The position numbers and the translations under genes are program-made. The notes under the pieces were generated by a model. It was not told the DNA's origin. It did not search any database and saw only the letters and a list, made by a program, of their open reading frames with translations. Positions 16,416 to 26,344 of a DNA stretch of 64,000 nt are shown piece after piece. Position 1 is the first letter of the stretch, and every line of letters starts with the position of its first letter. The stretch is from the NCBI GenBank assembly GCA_947452785.1, contig CANGDZ010000009.1, forward strand, positions 1-64,000, written 5' to 3'. The DNA comes from Comamonadaceae bacterium. GTDB taxonomy: Bacteria; Pseudomonadota; Gammaproteobacteria; Burkholderiales; Burkholderiaceae_C.

Positions 16416-17201
16416 TCAAGCTCTCGCTTCAACCTGCCCCCCAAAGCGGTGCATCGCCAGGGTCAACAGGCCATCAAAAATCAGGCTGTCGACCAACTCA
16501 AATTGGATCGACATGCTGGGCGCCATTTTCCAGCCAGCCCCGCCGGTCATGATGCACAGGGGCTCCTGGCCGGTGTGCTCACGCAAATGCGTCACCATGC
16601 GCTCGCAAGCGCCGGCAATGGCAAAGGTGCCGCCACTGGTGAGTGCGTCGCTGGTGTTGGTCGGAAATTCGCGCACATCGCCGGTGGGGACATGCAAACC
16701 GGCCGTACCCGATTCGAGCGCGCGCAGCATGATGCCGTGGCCGGGCAAGATGATGCCACCCAGAAATTTCCCGTCTTTGTCAATGGCCTCTACCGTCACC
16801 GCGGTGCCCACCATGACCACAATCAAAGGCCTGGCAGGCCCTTGCGACAGCATGCGTTGCCGCGCCCCAATCATCGCCACCCAGCGGTCCGAGCCCAAAC
16901 GGGCCGGATGGTCATACCCGTTGTACAAACCCGCCTCTGCCGCGCTGGAGACTACCCATTGCGGTGAAACATCCCACAATTCCATTTGTTCTTGAACTCG
17001 GCGTTTGACCGCATCGCCGGCCACCACGCAACCGATCATGCGAACGGGCGAGGGCAGATCAGCCCAAGGGCCTTCGGAGAGTCGTTCAATGTTTTCAAGA
17101 AACTCAGCACCATGGGCCAACACCTTGGCTTCGGGATGAGGGTTTTCATAAAGCGCCCATTTCAAACGGGTGTTGCCAACGTCTAGGGCCAGTATGTTCA
17201 T
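16416..17201 (-). CDS. coaX: Type III pantothenate kinase CoaX
   Basis: This 261-residue ASKHA-fold kinase catalyses the first step of coenzyme A synthesis. It has the type III motifs [14 protein letters not shown] (phosphate 1), [41 protein letters not shown] and TGGAG near the C-terminus. The common partner birA is absent upstream. Its start codon lies only 12 bp from that of the divergent C45 acyltransferase gene, so its promoter must lie within that gene or the messenger has almost no leader. It is convergent with the PhaD-like gene. Confidence 0.92.
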   Translation of the reverse strand: MNILALDVGNTRLKWALYENPHPEAKVLAHGAEFLENIERLSEGPWADLPSPVRMIGCVVAGDAVKRRVQEQMELWDVSPQWVVSSAAEAGLYNGYDHPARLGSDRWVAMIGARQRMLSQGPARPLIVVMVGTAVTVEAIDKDGKFLGGIILPGHGIMLRALESGTAGLHVPTGDVREFPTNTSDALTSGGTFAIAGACERMVTHLREHTGQEPLCIMTGGAGWKMAPSMSIQFELVDSLIFDGLLTLAMHRFGGQVEARA

Positions 17202-17213
17202 CGCAGGATCATC

Positions 17214-18398
17214 ATGAATTTCACGTTCCCTATTATCACCCTACCCGTTCATGCCAGCGCCCACGATCGAGGGCGCCTTTACGGTGTTGCAGCAGCGCCT
17301 CAGATTCGCCACAGCGTGTTGACTTACGCCAAGATGTTTGCCTGCTGCGGCATCGATTGGGCCCAGGCGGGCCAACGTGCTCGCCAGTATGCCCCGGCGA
17401 TCAACGCACTCGACCCTTTGCTGATGCAAGAGATGCAAGGCATTGCGGACGGCAGCGGCTGGCAACTGAGCGACATCCTCGCCCTGAATTGCCGCACCGA
17501 AATATTGCCCCCCAGCTTTCTCAGCGACGATAACCACCCCGCCGCTGCTGCTCTGGCCACCAACCGACTGGCCGGCCTGCCCGACTGGGAGCCGGACCAG
17601 CCGCTGGACCCCCACTTGCAAGACGGTGAATGCACGGCCATGGCGGTGCAAGGGCGAGTCAGTGAAGACGGCCACACCTGGCTGGCGCAAAACTGGGACT
17701 GGATCGGGCGCCAGCGCGCTGCGCTGGTGATTTTGAAAACTCACGACGCGCGTGGCCGCGCCCTGACTACGCTGACCGAAGCGGGCATGCTGGCCAAAAT
17801 TGGCATGAATGCCGCTGGTTTCGCCTTGGGCCTGAACATCTTGCGCTCAACCCGAGACGGCTTGGAACCTGGGGTGCCAGTGCACATTGTGCTGCGCCAT
17901 TTGCTCGGCTGCGACTCGGTCGCCCATGCGCGTGAACGCCTGACGCAGATAGCCACGCTGGGATTTGGTGCTGCATCCAATATTCCATGCGCGGATGCGC
18001 AAGGGGAGGTGGCCTGTTTTGAAATCGCCCCTGCGGGCTGGGCTGAACTCAAACCGGAAAACGGGGTAGTGGTGCACACCAACCACTTCATGTGCAATCC
18101 GTTATTGGGCGAGCAGTCCCCGATGGGTTTGGCCTTGTCCAGCCAACCGCGGCTGGATACCGCAACTGTGCATGCCGCCCAAAAAGGGCTGGGCTTGGAC
18201 AAATTACAGGCTTTTTTGCGCGATGAATCGGATGGCTTTTTGTCGATCTGCCGCACCCCCGATCCTGCGCTGCCGCCTGAAGGCCGGGTGGAAAGCGTGG
18301 CCGGTATCGTAATGAATACGCACACCCGTCAGATATGGATTGCCCCCGATGTGCCCAGCCGCGTGGCCTTCCAAGCCGTTGCCAACGACTGGATTTGA
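17214..18398 (+). CDS. C45-family autoproteolytic acyltransferase/hydrolase
   Basis: This 394-residue protein resembles acyl-CoA:6-aminopenicillanate acyltransferase precursors, which are Ntn hydrolases that self-cleave to expose a catalytic Cys. The expected new N-terminus is Cys140 in [11 protein letters not shown]. The downstream [21 protein letters not shown] and [17 protein letters not shown] segments match the Ntn core. AGGA precedes the ATG by 5 nt. No signal peptide is evident, so it is probably cytoplasmic. Proteins of this family hydrolyse or transfer acyl groups on amides; the substrate is unknown, and no beta-lactam cluster is nearby. Confidence 0.85.
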   Translation: MNFTFPIITLPVHASAHDRGRLYGVAAAPQIRHSVLTYAKMFACCGIDWAQAGQRARQYAPAINALDPLLMQEMQGIADGSGWQLSDILALNCRTEILPPSFLSDDNHPAAAALATNRLAGLPDWEPDQPLDPHLQDGECTAMAVQGRVSEDGHTWLAQNWDWIGRQRAALVILKTHDARGRALTTLTEAGMLAKIGMNAAGFALGLNILRSTRDGLEPGVPVHIVLRHLLGCDSVAHARERLTQIATLGFGAASNIPCADAQGEVACFEIAPAGWAELKPENGVVVHTNHFMCNPLLGEQSPMGLALSSQPRLDTATVHAAQKGLGLDKLQAFLRDESDGFLSICRTPDPALPPEGRVESVAGIVMNTHTRQIWIAPDVPSRVAFQAVANDWI

Positions 18399-18400
18399 GC

Positions 18401-18865
18401 TCAGCTGCCGCTGCCCGTCACCGATTGGGCTTTGCGGATCGCGCTCTGGGCGTCGGCATCGCTCATATTGGGCGCTGCAGTGGCGCCCACTTGCAGCAAC
18501 AAGCCCAGAACCTTGGAGCCATGCTCGATGGCGATGGAGCCGTATTTAATATCGCCTTGCACCAGGCAATCGGCATGCAATTCCACGCGTTCGTGCGCGT
18601 GAATGTGGCCAGACACCTTGCCGGCCACTACCACGCGGTGCGCCACGATGTCGCCCTGCACCTCGCCTGAGACGCCAATCACCACGGTGATTGACTCGTC
18701 TTTGGAGGACTCGATATTGCCCACCACTTTGCCGTCGATGCGGATGCTATCGAGCAGCACCATACGGCCGTGAATCGCGGTGTTTTTGCCAATCAAGGTG
18801 TCAAACTTTTCCGGCAGCGCTTTGAAGGTGGTGCTTTTGTTCTTGGCGAACTTACTGAAGAACAT
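18401..18865 (-). CDS. Bactofilin-family cytoskeletal protein
   Basis: This 154-residue protein consists mostly of a right-handed beta-helix domain (about 20-120). It has short hydrophobic-Gly repeats such as GKNTAIHGRMVLLDSIRIDGKVVGNIES and GVSGEVQGDIVAHRVVVAGKVSGHIHA. Bactofilins polymerise without nucleotide into membrane-associated filaments that place cell-wall enzymes. It follows the M23 peptidase gene by 21 bp with GGAG before its ATG, an arrangement recurrent in curved and stalked bacteria where bactofilin directs an M23 endopeptidase. Confidence 0.9.
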   Translation of the reverse strand: MFFSKFAKNKSTTFKALPEKFDTLIGKNTAIHGRMVLLDSIRIDGKVVGNIESSKDESITVVIGVSGEVQGDIVAHRVVVAGKVSGHIHAHERVELHADCLVQGDIKYGSIAIEHGSKVLGLLLQVGATAAPNMSDADAQSAIRKAQSVTGSGS

Positions 18866-18886
18866 CAGGAATCTCCGAAAAAAATA

Positions 18887-19825
18887 TTACTTTTGCAAAA
18901 CAGCCAACACCTGCGTTGGGTTGATGACGGCCTCCTTGTAAAGGATTTCGTAATGCAAGTGGGGACCGGTCGAGCGGCCCGTATTGCCCAAAGCGCCAAT
19001 AATGATACCGCGCTCAATTTTGTCACCTTCCGCCACTTTGCGGTGACTTAAATGGGCGTAACGGGTTTGAAATCCCTGGGCGTGGCGCACTTCCACCCAG
19101 TTGCCATAGGCACCAGACCACTCCGATTTGGTCACCACGCCGGCCGCAGAGGCCAGTACCGGTGTGCCCACCGGGCCAACAAAGTCCAAGCCCTCGTGGA
19201 CGCCAGGGCGGTGGGTGATCGGGTCCAAGCGCACACCAAACGTGCTGCTGACGCGGGCGTTGTCTTGAATCGGCAAAGCCGTGGGCAGCGTTTTGAGCCA
19301 GTCGATTTCCTGGCTCCATTGCTGGTGTAGCCTGTCGGCGGTGCGCCAAAGTTGACCCGCTTCTTGACTGGCAGTGTCCAGTTGCAGCGCCAAATCGGCA
19401 CGTCGAAAGTAATCCCAAGAAGGCGCTTTGAAAGGGCCGCCGCGCCCATCCTGGGCTGACAAACTGTCCACCGTGACGCGCTTGCCCAAGTTGCCAATTT
19501 TGTCCAAAGAGGCTATTTCGTTTTTATCCGCCTCCAGCTTTTGCACGTGGTGCAGCACCGCTTGGAGCCGGTCCTGGAGTACTACCAACTTGTCACGGTA
19601 GCCGGCTTCTAGGCGTTGCTGCTCGCTGGCACTGGTCACGCCGCCTATGCTTTGCGCCAGAGTAGGGTTGATCTCAATCGCCACCCGTAAGCCCACCCAA
19701 TGAAAGGCAAAGCCCAGCACCACCAGCATAAAAGACAGTACGCCTGCGCTCGCCACGAGACTGCGGGCCGTGATCGAAACAGTTTGGACGCGAGACGTCA
19801 GCCCGGATACCCAAATAAGTTGCAT
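18887..19825 (-). CDS. M23-family peptidoglycan endopeptidase, membrane-anchored
   Basis: This 312-residue protein has a short cytoplasmic N-terminus, one membrane segment (about 25-48), a coiled-coil linker (65-115), and a C-terminal LytM domain. Zinc ligands His210 and Asp214 (HEGLD) and His291 (HLHYE) are present, with His258 and His289 as catalytic candidates, so the peptidase should be active. It probably cleaves peptidoglycan cross-links in the periplasm. Together with the downstream bactofilin gene it is likely a local cell-shape module. Confidence 0.9.
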   Translation of the reverse strand: MQLIWVSGLTSRVQTVSITARSLVASAGVLSFMLVVLGFAFHWVGLRVAIEINPTLAQSIGGVTSASEQQRLEAGYRDKLVVLQDRLQAVLHHVQKLEADKNEIASLDKIGNLGKRVTVDSLSAQDGRGGPFKAPSWDYFRRADLALQLDTASQEAGQLWRTADRLHQQWSQEIDWLKTLPTALPIQDNARVSSTFGVRLDPITHRPGVHEGLDFVGPVGTPVLASAAGVVTKSEWSGAYGNWVEVRHAQGFQTRYAHLSHRKVAEGDKIERGIIIGALGNTGRSTGPHLHYEILYKEAVINPTQVLAVLQK

Positions 19826-19919
19826 CGCTCTACTTTCATCAACTCGAGAAATGGAGCGTTCATTTTACATGAAAGTAGAACTAATTTACTTGTTAAATAT
19901 ATATAATAACTAAATAATA

Positions 19920-21341
19920 TTATATAATTGGTCTGGCAATAGGTCGCTTATTTTCATAGGCCTTGGACGCGCGCAAGACCAAGGCATCACCAAACATCGG
20001 TCCAACAAACTGCAAGCCCATGGGCAAACCGTCTCGGGTCAAACCGCAGGGAATGGTCGAGGCCGGTTGTTGAGTCAGGTTGAAGGGGTAGCTGAACGGC
20101 GTCCAACCCAGCATGGATTCGGGACTCAAGGGACTGTGGCCCGCAGGCAGCGCATCAAAAGCCGGGATGGACACGGCCGGTGTCACCAGCAAATCAAAGC
20201 GCTGCATGAACTGACGCATCTGGCTACCGAGCACCCCACGGCGCTGGTTCAGGTGCTGAATATCCAGCGCCGACAAGCGCGAACCCAGTTCCGCCTCGGC
20301 CATGAAATCGGGGTCAGCCAGACTTTGCTGCTCGGCGTTCAAGGTGTTCCACACCGTCCAAGCGCCCAAGAACCACAGGCCGGTGGTGATGTCCAAGGGG
20401 TCTTCAAAACCGGGGTCGACCTGCTCCACGTGCGCGCCCAAGTCTTGCAGCACCTTGACCGCCTCGGCCACCGCAGCAGCAATCTCGGGGTGCACGTTTT
20501 TCGCATAACCCAGGGTGGGCGAATAGGCGATGCGCAAGCCTCGGATGCCGTCATTCAAGCCGGCGGTGTAATCTACGGTGTCTTCGGGCAGGGACGTCCA
20601 ATCCCGGGCGTCAGGGCGCTTCATCACGTTCATCATCAACGCAGCGTCTTGAACGCTCATGGTGTGCGGCCCCAAATGGGCCACCGAACCAAAGGGTGAG
20701 AGCGGATACGCCGGCACGCGCCCGAAGCTGGGTTTGAGGCCAAAGTTGCCACAAAACGCGGCAGGAATGCGCACACTGCCCGCGCCATCGGTGCCCACGC
20801 CAATGGGGCCCAGGCCGGCCGCCACGGCCGCCGCCGTGCCGCCCGAGGAGCCGCCCGGGGTTTTGTTCAGGTTCCAAGGATTACGGGTGATACCGGTGGC
20901 GGGCGAGTTGGTCTCGCCTTTGCAACCGAATTCGGGGGTGGTGGTTTTGCCCAGCAGCACCGCACCGGCCTCGCGCAAACGGGCCGTCACGGGGGCGTCG
21001 ACGTCCCAGGGCTGATCCGGGTTGACGGTGCGGCTGCCGCGCAAGGTGGGCCAGCCTTGGGTCAAGATCAGGTCTTTGATGGTGGCGGGAACGCCTTCCA
21101 AAGTGCCCACGGGCGCACCAGTAGCGCGGTGTGCTTGCCAGCGTGCTTCGCTCACCTGGGCGCTTTTCAAGGCGGCTTTTTCGTCGAGCAAACAAAAGGC
21201 ATTGATCTTCGGATTCACCCGCGCCGTGCGGGCCAAGACCGCTTGCGTCACTTCGACCGGCGAGGCCGCGCCGCTGCGGTACAAGCCGATCAAGGTGTCG
21301 GCGCTGAGTTGGGTCAGGTCTGAATTTTGGTCTTGGGTCAT
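19920..21341 (-). CDS. Amidase-signature family hydrolase
   Basis: This 473-residue amidase has the signature TPGGSSGGTAAAVAAGLGPIGVGTDGAGSVRIPA, which carries the cis-Ser and nucleophilic Ser. The catalytic Lys is in GVPATIKDLILTQG. It hydrolyses a carboxamide, possibly one taken up by the transporter encoded upstream. It overlaps the M81 gene by 4 bp (ATGA) and is the last gene of a six-gene operon with the ABC transporter. The region after its stop (19826-19919) is very AT-rich with no clear terminator. GatA is unlikely because gatB and gatC are absent. Confidence 0.9.
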   Translation of the reverse strand: MTQDQNSDLTQLSADTLIGLYRSGAASPVEVTQAVLARTARVNPKINAFCLLDEKAALKSAQVSEARWQAHRATGAPVGTLEGVPATIKDLILTQGWPTLRGSRTVNPDQPWDVDAPVTARLREAGAVLLGKTTTPEFGCKGETNSPATGITRNPWNLNKTPGGSSGGTAAAVAAGLGPIGVGTDGAGSVRIPAAFCGNFGLKPSFGRVPAYPLSPFGSVAHLGPHTMSVQDAALMMNVMKRPDARDWTSLPEDTVDYTAGLNDGIRGLRIAYSPTLGYAKNVHPEIAAAVAEAVKVLQDLGAHVEQVDPGFEDPLDITTGLWFLGAWTVWNTLNAEQQSLADPDFMAEAELGSRLSALDIQHLNQRRGVLGSQMRQFMQRFDLLVTPAVSIPAFDALPAGHSPLSPESMLGWTPFSYPFNLTQQPASTIPCGLTRDGLPMGLQFVGPMFGDALVLRASKAYENKRPIARPII

Positions 21342-22837
21342 GGTCTTGTCCTTGTGTGAGGGCTGAGTTTTTTCCAGGGCAAATCACCCGGATCGGCGGC
21401 CATGGGGCCGGGGGCTTTGGCCACCAGCACATGGCTGGCGATGGGGGTGAAATCGGCGCGGAAATGGTTGGAACTTTTGACCACCAAAACCTTCATGTTT
21501 TCCGGATGAATGCCCACGGTACGAAACAGCTCACGGTCCAGCATTTGCATCTTGCCGCTGGCCACGGCCACGTAAATACCTTCGATTTCCAGACAAGCAC
21601 TTGGGCCCATCTGGATGGTCGAGCCGGTCATCATCGGACCTTTGAGTAAACAGGCACCCGGGCTGACGGCGCGTACCGTGAAGCGCCCTTGCACCGGCGG
21701 ATCGCTCAGATCGCCACTGAAAATCGGCACCGCTTTGCCCAAACTCATTTCCAGTTGCGCGCCCACGCCCGCCTCACAGGCTTTGCGAGCGGCTTGCGGG
21801 TCGAACAGCAAACCCAGCGCAATTTGCTGCGGAAACAGGTGCCCTGCTCGCTGCTGCAGCAAGGCGTGCAGCATACCCGTGGTGTTGCTGTCGCCCCCGG
21901 CCCCAGGGTTGTCTTGGGTGTCGGCCAGCACCACTGGCGCAGCTTCAATGGCCGCCCACGCCAACGCCTGGGCCACGGCCTCGCGCGCCGGTTGCCATTG
22001 CGGGCGCCACTGCTGCGCTTGAACCGCTTGCGCATACAAGCGTTCGACAGCCAACTTCGCTTGCGCGCCATGGGCCCAAATCACCGGACCGCATTCTTCA
22101 AAGTCAGACGCTGGAAAGCCCATGCAAAAACTCAGCATGGCCCCAAGCTCACGGTCCAGCGCGATCAGCTGTTCATAAAGGGCTTGGGCCGGCGCCATCC
22201 AAGTGCTTTGCGCATTGAGCGAAATGAGAAAGGGCAAGCGCTGCACATGCAGGGGCTCTTTGCGGCCCAGTTGCAAGCGCCGCTGCAGCAATCGCGCCGC
22301 CAACTCGCCCGTGGCAGCCATGTCCACATGCGGGTAGGTGCGGTAAGCGACCAGGCCGTCTGACTCGCGCAGCATGCGGGCGGTGACGTTGGCGTGCAAA
22401 TCCAGGCTGGCCACGATCGGGATGTGGGGCCCCACCAGTTGGCGAATGCGACCAATTAATTCACCTTCACTGTCGTCGGCGTGTTCGGCCACGGCCGCAC
22501 CGTGCAAATCCAAATACACGCCGTCCAATCCCTGCGCCAGCGCGGCGCGCACATCGTCCATGATCGCCTGGCTGATGCGCTCAAACGCGTCTTGCGTCAC
22601 ATACGAAGACGGCGAGGCCCCGGCCCAGGCCGAGGGCACCAGCGTCCACTGCAAACGCCGCGCCTCGTCCATGAAGCCGCCCATGGGAATGTTCACCCCA
22701 GTGAGCAAGTCAACCATGGCTTGGCCGCGCACAAAGGCCGGGAACGCCTCGCCGGTGTTGAAAGCCGCCCAGTCGGCCAGACTGGGCGCAAAGGTATTGG
22801 TCTCGTGCTGGTAGCCAGCGATCAAAATGCGCGTCAT
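21338..22837 (-). CDS. M81-family metallopeptidase (MlrC-like)
   Basis: This 499-residue protein resembles microcystinase C. It has QHETNTFAPSLADW at the N-terminus, YLDLHGAAVAEHADDSEGEL, ASLDLHANVT and TYPHVDM as likely metal-ligand segments, and DTQDNPGAGGDSNTTGMLHAL. The C-terminal DUF1485-type part follows. MlrC opens small peptides late in microcystin breakdown, but most family members have no known substrate. Its operon with an oligopeptide ABC transporter and an amidase suggests use of an imported peptide or cyclic amide. Confidence 0.87.
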   Translation of the reverse strand: MTRILIAGYQHETNTFAPSLADWAAFNTGEAFPAFVRGQAMVDLLTGVNIPMGGFMDEARRLQWTLVPSAWAGASPSSYVTQDAFERISQAIMDDVRAALAQGLDGVYLDLHGAAVAEHADDSEGELIGRIRQLVGPHIPIVASLDLHANVTARMLRESDGLVAYRTYPHVDMAATGELAARLLQRRLQLGRKEPLHVQRLPFLISLNAQSTWMAPAQALYEQLIALDRELGAMLSFCMGFPASDFEECGPVIWAHGAQAKLAVERLYAQAVQAQQWRPQWQPAREAVAQALAWAAIEAAPVVLADTQDNPGAGGDSNTTGMLHALLQQRAGHLFPQQIALGLLFDPQAARKACEAGVGAQLEMSLGKAVPIFSGDLSDPPVQGRFTVRAVSPGACLLKGPMMTGSTIQMGPSACLEIEGIYVAVASGKMQMLDRELFRTVGIHPENMKVLVVKSSNHFRADFTPIASHVLVAKAPGPMAADPGDLPWKKLSPHTRTRP

Positions 22838-22906
22838 GGCAACGCCTTGTGGTGTGAACGGTTGTGAGTAAATCTGGAGAACAGTGAAATTTTTTTGAAT
22901 TTCAGA

Positions 22907-24502
22907 TCAAAACGCCGCCGGTGCGGCGTCAAACAATTTGCGGGTATAGGCGTGTTGCGGGTGGGCGTACAAGTCCACCGTGCGGCCCTGCTCCACCATC
23001 TGCCCTTGGTGCATCACGATTACGCTGTCGCACAACTGTGCAGCCACACGCAGGTCGTGGGTGATGAAGAGCATGCCCAAGCCAAACTCGGCTTGGATCT
23101 CGCGCAGCAAGCTCAAAATTTGGGCCTGCACACTCACGTCCAGCGCACTCACCGCTTCGTCGGCCACCAGCACCTTAGGCTGACAGGCCAGGGCCCGCGC
23201 AATCGCCAGGCGCTGGCGTTGACCGCCACTGAATTGGCTGGGGTAGCGGTCCAACGCCTCTACCGGCAAGCGCACCTTGTGCATCAACTCCTGCGCCATT
23301 GCCCAGGCCTGGGCTTTGGGCATGCCGAAGTTGACCGCGCCTTCTATGATGGACTGGCCCACCGTGCGGCGCGGGTTGAGGGATCGGTTCGGGTCTTGAA
23401 ACACCACCTGCACCAGGCTGCGCAGGGGGCGCAAACGCCCTTCGGGCAGCAGCGCAATGTCATGCTCGCCCCACTGAATTTGGCCCACGGTAGGGTCGAT
23501 CAAGCGGATCAAACAGCGCGCAAAAGTCGACTTACCCGAACCCGATTCACCCACAATGCCCACGGTTTCACCAGCGCGAATTTGCACATTGGCATCGCGC
23601 AGCGCTTGGGTTTCATGGGTGCGCCCCATCCAGTCACGGCTAATGTAGGTTTTGCCCACCTGATGCCCGCGCAGCAAGGCCGGGCCTGAGGGTTCAGGCC
23701 GGGCCGGCGGCGGCGTCATGCCCGGTACGGCGGCCAGCAACAGGCGCGTGTAATCAGCCTGGGGGCGTTTGAGCACCTGCTCGCAGGTGCCGGATTCGAC
23801 CGCCAGACCTTGGTGCATGACCAGCACATCGTCGGCAATTTCAGCCACCACGCCCATGTCGTGGGTGATGAACAGCACAGCCACGCCCTGATCAGCTTGC
23901 AGCTGCTCAATCAACTTCAAGATTTCTTTTTGTGTCGTCACGTCCAGCGCGGTGGTCGGCTCGTCGCAAATCAGCAGCACGGGTTTCAAAATCACAGCCA
24001 TGGCGATCACGATGCGCTGGCGCTGCCCGCCGCTGAGTTGGTGCGGAAAGCTGCGCAAGATCCGCTCGGGCTCGGGTAGGCGCACACTTTCAAACACACG
24101 CAGCACCTCGGTGCGGCGCTTTGCTTGAGGCCAATCAGTGTGGGTGGCGAGCAACTCGTCTACCTGATCGCCGCAGTTCATGACCGGATTCAGCGCCGTC
24201 ATCGGCTCCTGAAACACCATGCCCATGACGCGGCCGCGCAAATCGCGCAAGCGCGAAGGCGTGGCGTCAAGCAAGGACTCGCCTTGCAGCAGCACCTGGC
24301 CGAGGTCGGGCTTCAATTCACGCGCCAGCAGCCCCATGACAGTGGTGGCCATGACGGATTTACCGGAGCCCGACTCGCCGACCACACACAGTGTTTTGCC
24401 AGGTTGAATCGTCAGGCTGATGCCTTGTACCGCATGCTTCCGGTCGCTGCCCGCAGGCAAAGACACGGACAAATTTTGAATGGCTAAAACAGGGGCCGTC
24501 AT
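22907..24502 (-). CDS. Oligopeptide ABC transporter, fused dual ATP-binding subunit (DppD-DppF type)
   Basis: This protein of about 531 residues contains two ABC ATPase domains. The first has Walker A GESGSGKSVMAT and LSGGQRQRIVIAMA. The second, starting near residue 290, has GESGSGKSTFAR and FSGGQRQRLAIARALAC, each followed by an OppD/F-type peptide-transporter tail. In many species these are two separate subunits, so the fusion gives a fixed heterodimer. I chose the ATG at 24502, which shares a base with the stop of the permease gene (TGATG). It powers uptake through the two permeases upstream. Confidence 0.92.
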   Translation of the reverse strand: MTAPVLAIQNLSVSLPAGSDRKHAVQGISLTIQPGKTLCVVGESGSGKSVMATTVMGLLARELKPDLGQVLLQGESLLDATPSRLRDLRGRVMGMVFQEPMTALNPVMNCGDQVDELLATHTDWPQAKRRTEVLRVFESVRLPEPERILRSFPHQLSGGQRQRIVIAMAVILKPVLLICDEPTTALDVTTQKEILKLIEQLQADQGVAVLFITHDMGVVAEIADDVLVMHQGLAVESGTCEQVLKRPQADYTRLLLAAVPGMTPPPARPEPSGPALLRGHQVGKTYISRDWMGRTHETQALRDANVQIRAGETVGIVGESGSGKSTFARCLIRLIDPTVGQIQWGEHDIALLPEGRLRPLRSLVQVVFQDPNRSLNPRRTVGQSIIEGAVNFGMPKAQAWAMAQELMHKVRLPVEALDRYPSQFSGGQRQRLAIARALACQPKVLVADEAVSALDVSVQAQILSLLREIQAEFGLGMLFITHDLRVAAQLCDSVIVMHQGQMVEQGRTVDLYAHPQHAYTRKLFDAAPAAF

Positions 24503-25377
24503 CAAGAACCCCGCTTGGCAAATTTGGGGTCCAGCACATCGCGCAAGCCATCACCCAATAAATTCACGGCCAACACCGTGGGCACCAAAAACAAAGCCGG
24601 GTACATCACGTTGCCCGGGTACTGGCTGAACTGCACCCGACCCTCGGCCATGATGTTGCCCCAGGTGGGGATATCGGGCGGCAAACCCAGGCCCAAGAAA
24701 CTCAGAATGGCTTCGGTCAACACCGCCGAGGCCGCGACAAACGTGCCTTGCACGATCAAAGGCGCCATGGCGTTGGGCAAGATGTGGCGAAACAAAATCA
24801 CTGGCGTGGGCGTGGCCAAGGCGCGTGCTGCCTCCACAAACGGCTCTTCGCGCAAGCTCAGTACCAGGGCGCGCACCAAGCGGGTGACGCGCGGCACTTC
24901 AGGGATGGCAATCGCCACCACCACGGTGGTGATCGTGGCGCCCAAGGCGGCCACCAAAGCTATGGCCAGCAAGATCGCAGGGATCGCCATCAGGCCGTCC
25001 ATCACGCGCATCAAGATTGCGTCCAGCGCGCGAAAGTAACCGGCCAACATGCCCAGTGCGCCGCCCAGCACCAGCGACAAAACGGCCGTGCAAGAGCCGA
25101 CCAACAATGACACACGCGTGCCGTAGATCACGCGGCTGAACAGGTCGCGGCCAAAACTGTCGGTGCCCAACCAAAACGTGTGTTGCACTGAGGTGCCGTC
25201 GAGCAAAGCAAACAAGCCCGCATCCCCTGCGCCCTTGTTGATGAAATTGGAATCCATGGCAGACGGATCGACTGTCCCCAAAAAGGGCGCCAAGGCGGCC
25301 ACCAGCAACATCAAGCCCAGCACCGCCCCGCCAAAACGCACCGAGCCATTGGCCAGCAAACGTTGATATGCGTTCAT
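24502..25377 (-). CDS. Peptide ABC transporter permease (DppC type)
   Basis: This 291-residue inner-membrane permease has about six hydrophobic segments, a long periplasmic loop after the first, and the EAA motif region EEPFVEAARALATPTPVILFRHILPNAMAPLIV. It matches the OppC/DppC family. Its start overlaps the stop of the DppB-type gene and its stop overlaps the ATPase start, both TGATG, so the three proteins are made in step. Confidence 0.93.
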   Translation of the reverse strand: MNAYQRLLANGSVRFGGAVLGLMLLVAALAPFLGTVDPSAMDSNFINKGAGDAGLFALLDGTSVQHTFWLGTDSFGRDLFSRVIYGTRVSLLVGSCTAVLSLVLGGALGMLAGYFRALDAILMRVMDGLMAIPAILLAIALVAALGATITTVVVAIAIPEVPRVTRLVRALVLSLREEPFVEAARALATPTPVILFRHILPNAMAPLIVQGTFVAASAVLTEAILSFLGLGLPPDIPTWGNIMAEGRVQFSQYPGNVMYPALFLVPTVLAVNLLGDGLRDVLDPKFAKRGS

Positions 25378-26330
25378 CAGTAACGAATCCTCGGATCTAA
25401 AAACAAATAACTCAGATCCACCAGCAGGTTGACCATCACATAGCTCACCGAGAACAACAGCACCAAACCTTGAATCACCGGAAAGTCCCGATTCAGCACA
25501 GCATCCACTGTGAGCGAGCCCAAGCCAGGAATGGCAAACACCGTCTCCGTCACCACTACCCCGCCGATCAACAACGCAATGCCAATCCCGATCACGGTGA
25601 CGATGGGCACGGCCGCGTTCACCAGCGCATGGTGCAGCAGCACGGCGCGCTCGGTTAGGCCCTTGGCGCGGGCCGTGCGAATGTAGTCTTCTGTCAGGGC
25701 TTCGGACACACTGGCTCGCGTCACCCGGGCGATCAAAGCCACGTAAATCATGGCCAAAGTCATCCAGGGCAAGATCAACTGACGCATCCAGGCCCAGGGG
25801 CCAGCGCCCGACGCGCCGAGCAGGCTTTTATAACCTTGCACCGGCAACCATTCGAGCCGAATGGCGAACAGGTAAATCAATAAATAACCGATCACAAACA
25901 CCGGGATCGAAAACCCGGCCACGGCAAAACCAGACAGCAAACGGTCCAGCCAGCCGCCCAAGCGCCAAGCGGCCAAGGTGCCCAGCGGCACAGCCACCAA
26001 AACCGCCAAGATCACCGTGCCCACAGCCAGCGCCAGCGTCGGCTCAATGCGCTGGGCAATCAACTCGGTGACCGGCTTACTCAGGTAAAAGGAATACCCC
26101 AGATCCCCTTGCAAGACACGACCGATCCAGATGCCGTATTGAACCGGGATGGAACTGTCCAGCCCCAGCTGGGTGCGGATTTGGGCGATGTCTTCGTTGG
26201 TGGCGTTGTTGCCGGCAATGGCCGCGGCCGGATCACCTGGGGCCAACCTCAAAATGAGGAAGACCACCAAGGACACGACCAGCAAGACCGGCAGCACCGC
26301 GGCGATGCGCCGCAGCAGGAAAGAGAGCAT
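25377..26330 (-). CDS. Peptide ABC transporter permease (DppB type)
   Basis: This 317-residue inner-membrane permease begins MLSFLLRRIAAVLPVLLVVSLVVFLILRLAPGDPA, the characteristic DppB/OppB opening. It carries the EAA-loop sequence EDYIRTARAKGLTERAVLLHHALVNA. It forms the translocation channel with the DppC-type partner. It lies 14 bp downstream of the substrate-binding protein gene. Confidence 0.93.
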   Translation of the reverse strand: MLSFLLRRIAAVLPVLLVVSLVVFLILRLAPGDPAAAIAGNNATNEDIAQIRTQLGLDSSIPVQYGIWIGRVLQGDLGYSFYLSKPVTELIAQRIEPTLALAVGTVILAVLVAVPLGTLAAWRLGGWLDRLLSGFAVAGFSIPVFVIGYLLIYLFAIRLEWLPVQGYKSLLGASGAGPWAWMRQLILPWMTLAMIYVALIARVTRASVSEALTEDYIRTARAKGLTERAVLLHHALVNAAVPIVTVIGIGIALLIGGVVVTETVFAIPGLGSLTVDAVLNRDFPVIQGLVLLFSVSYVMVNLLVDLSYLFLDPRIRY

Positions 26331-26344
26331 CTATGAAGCCTGAC

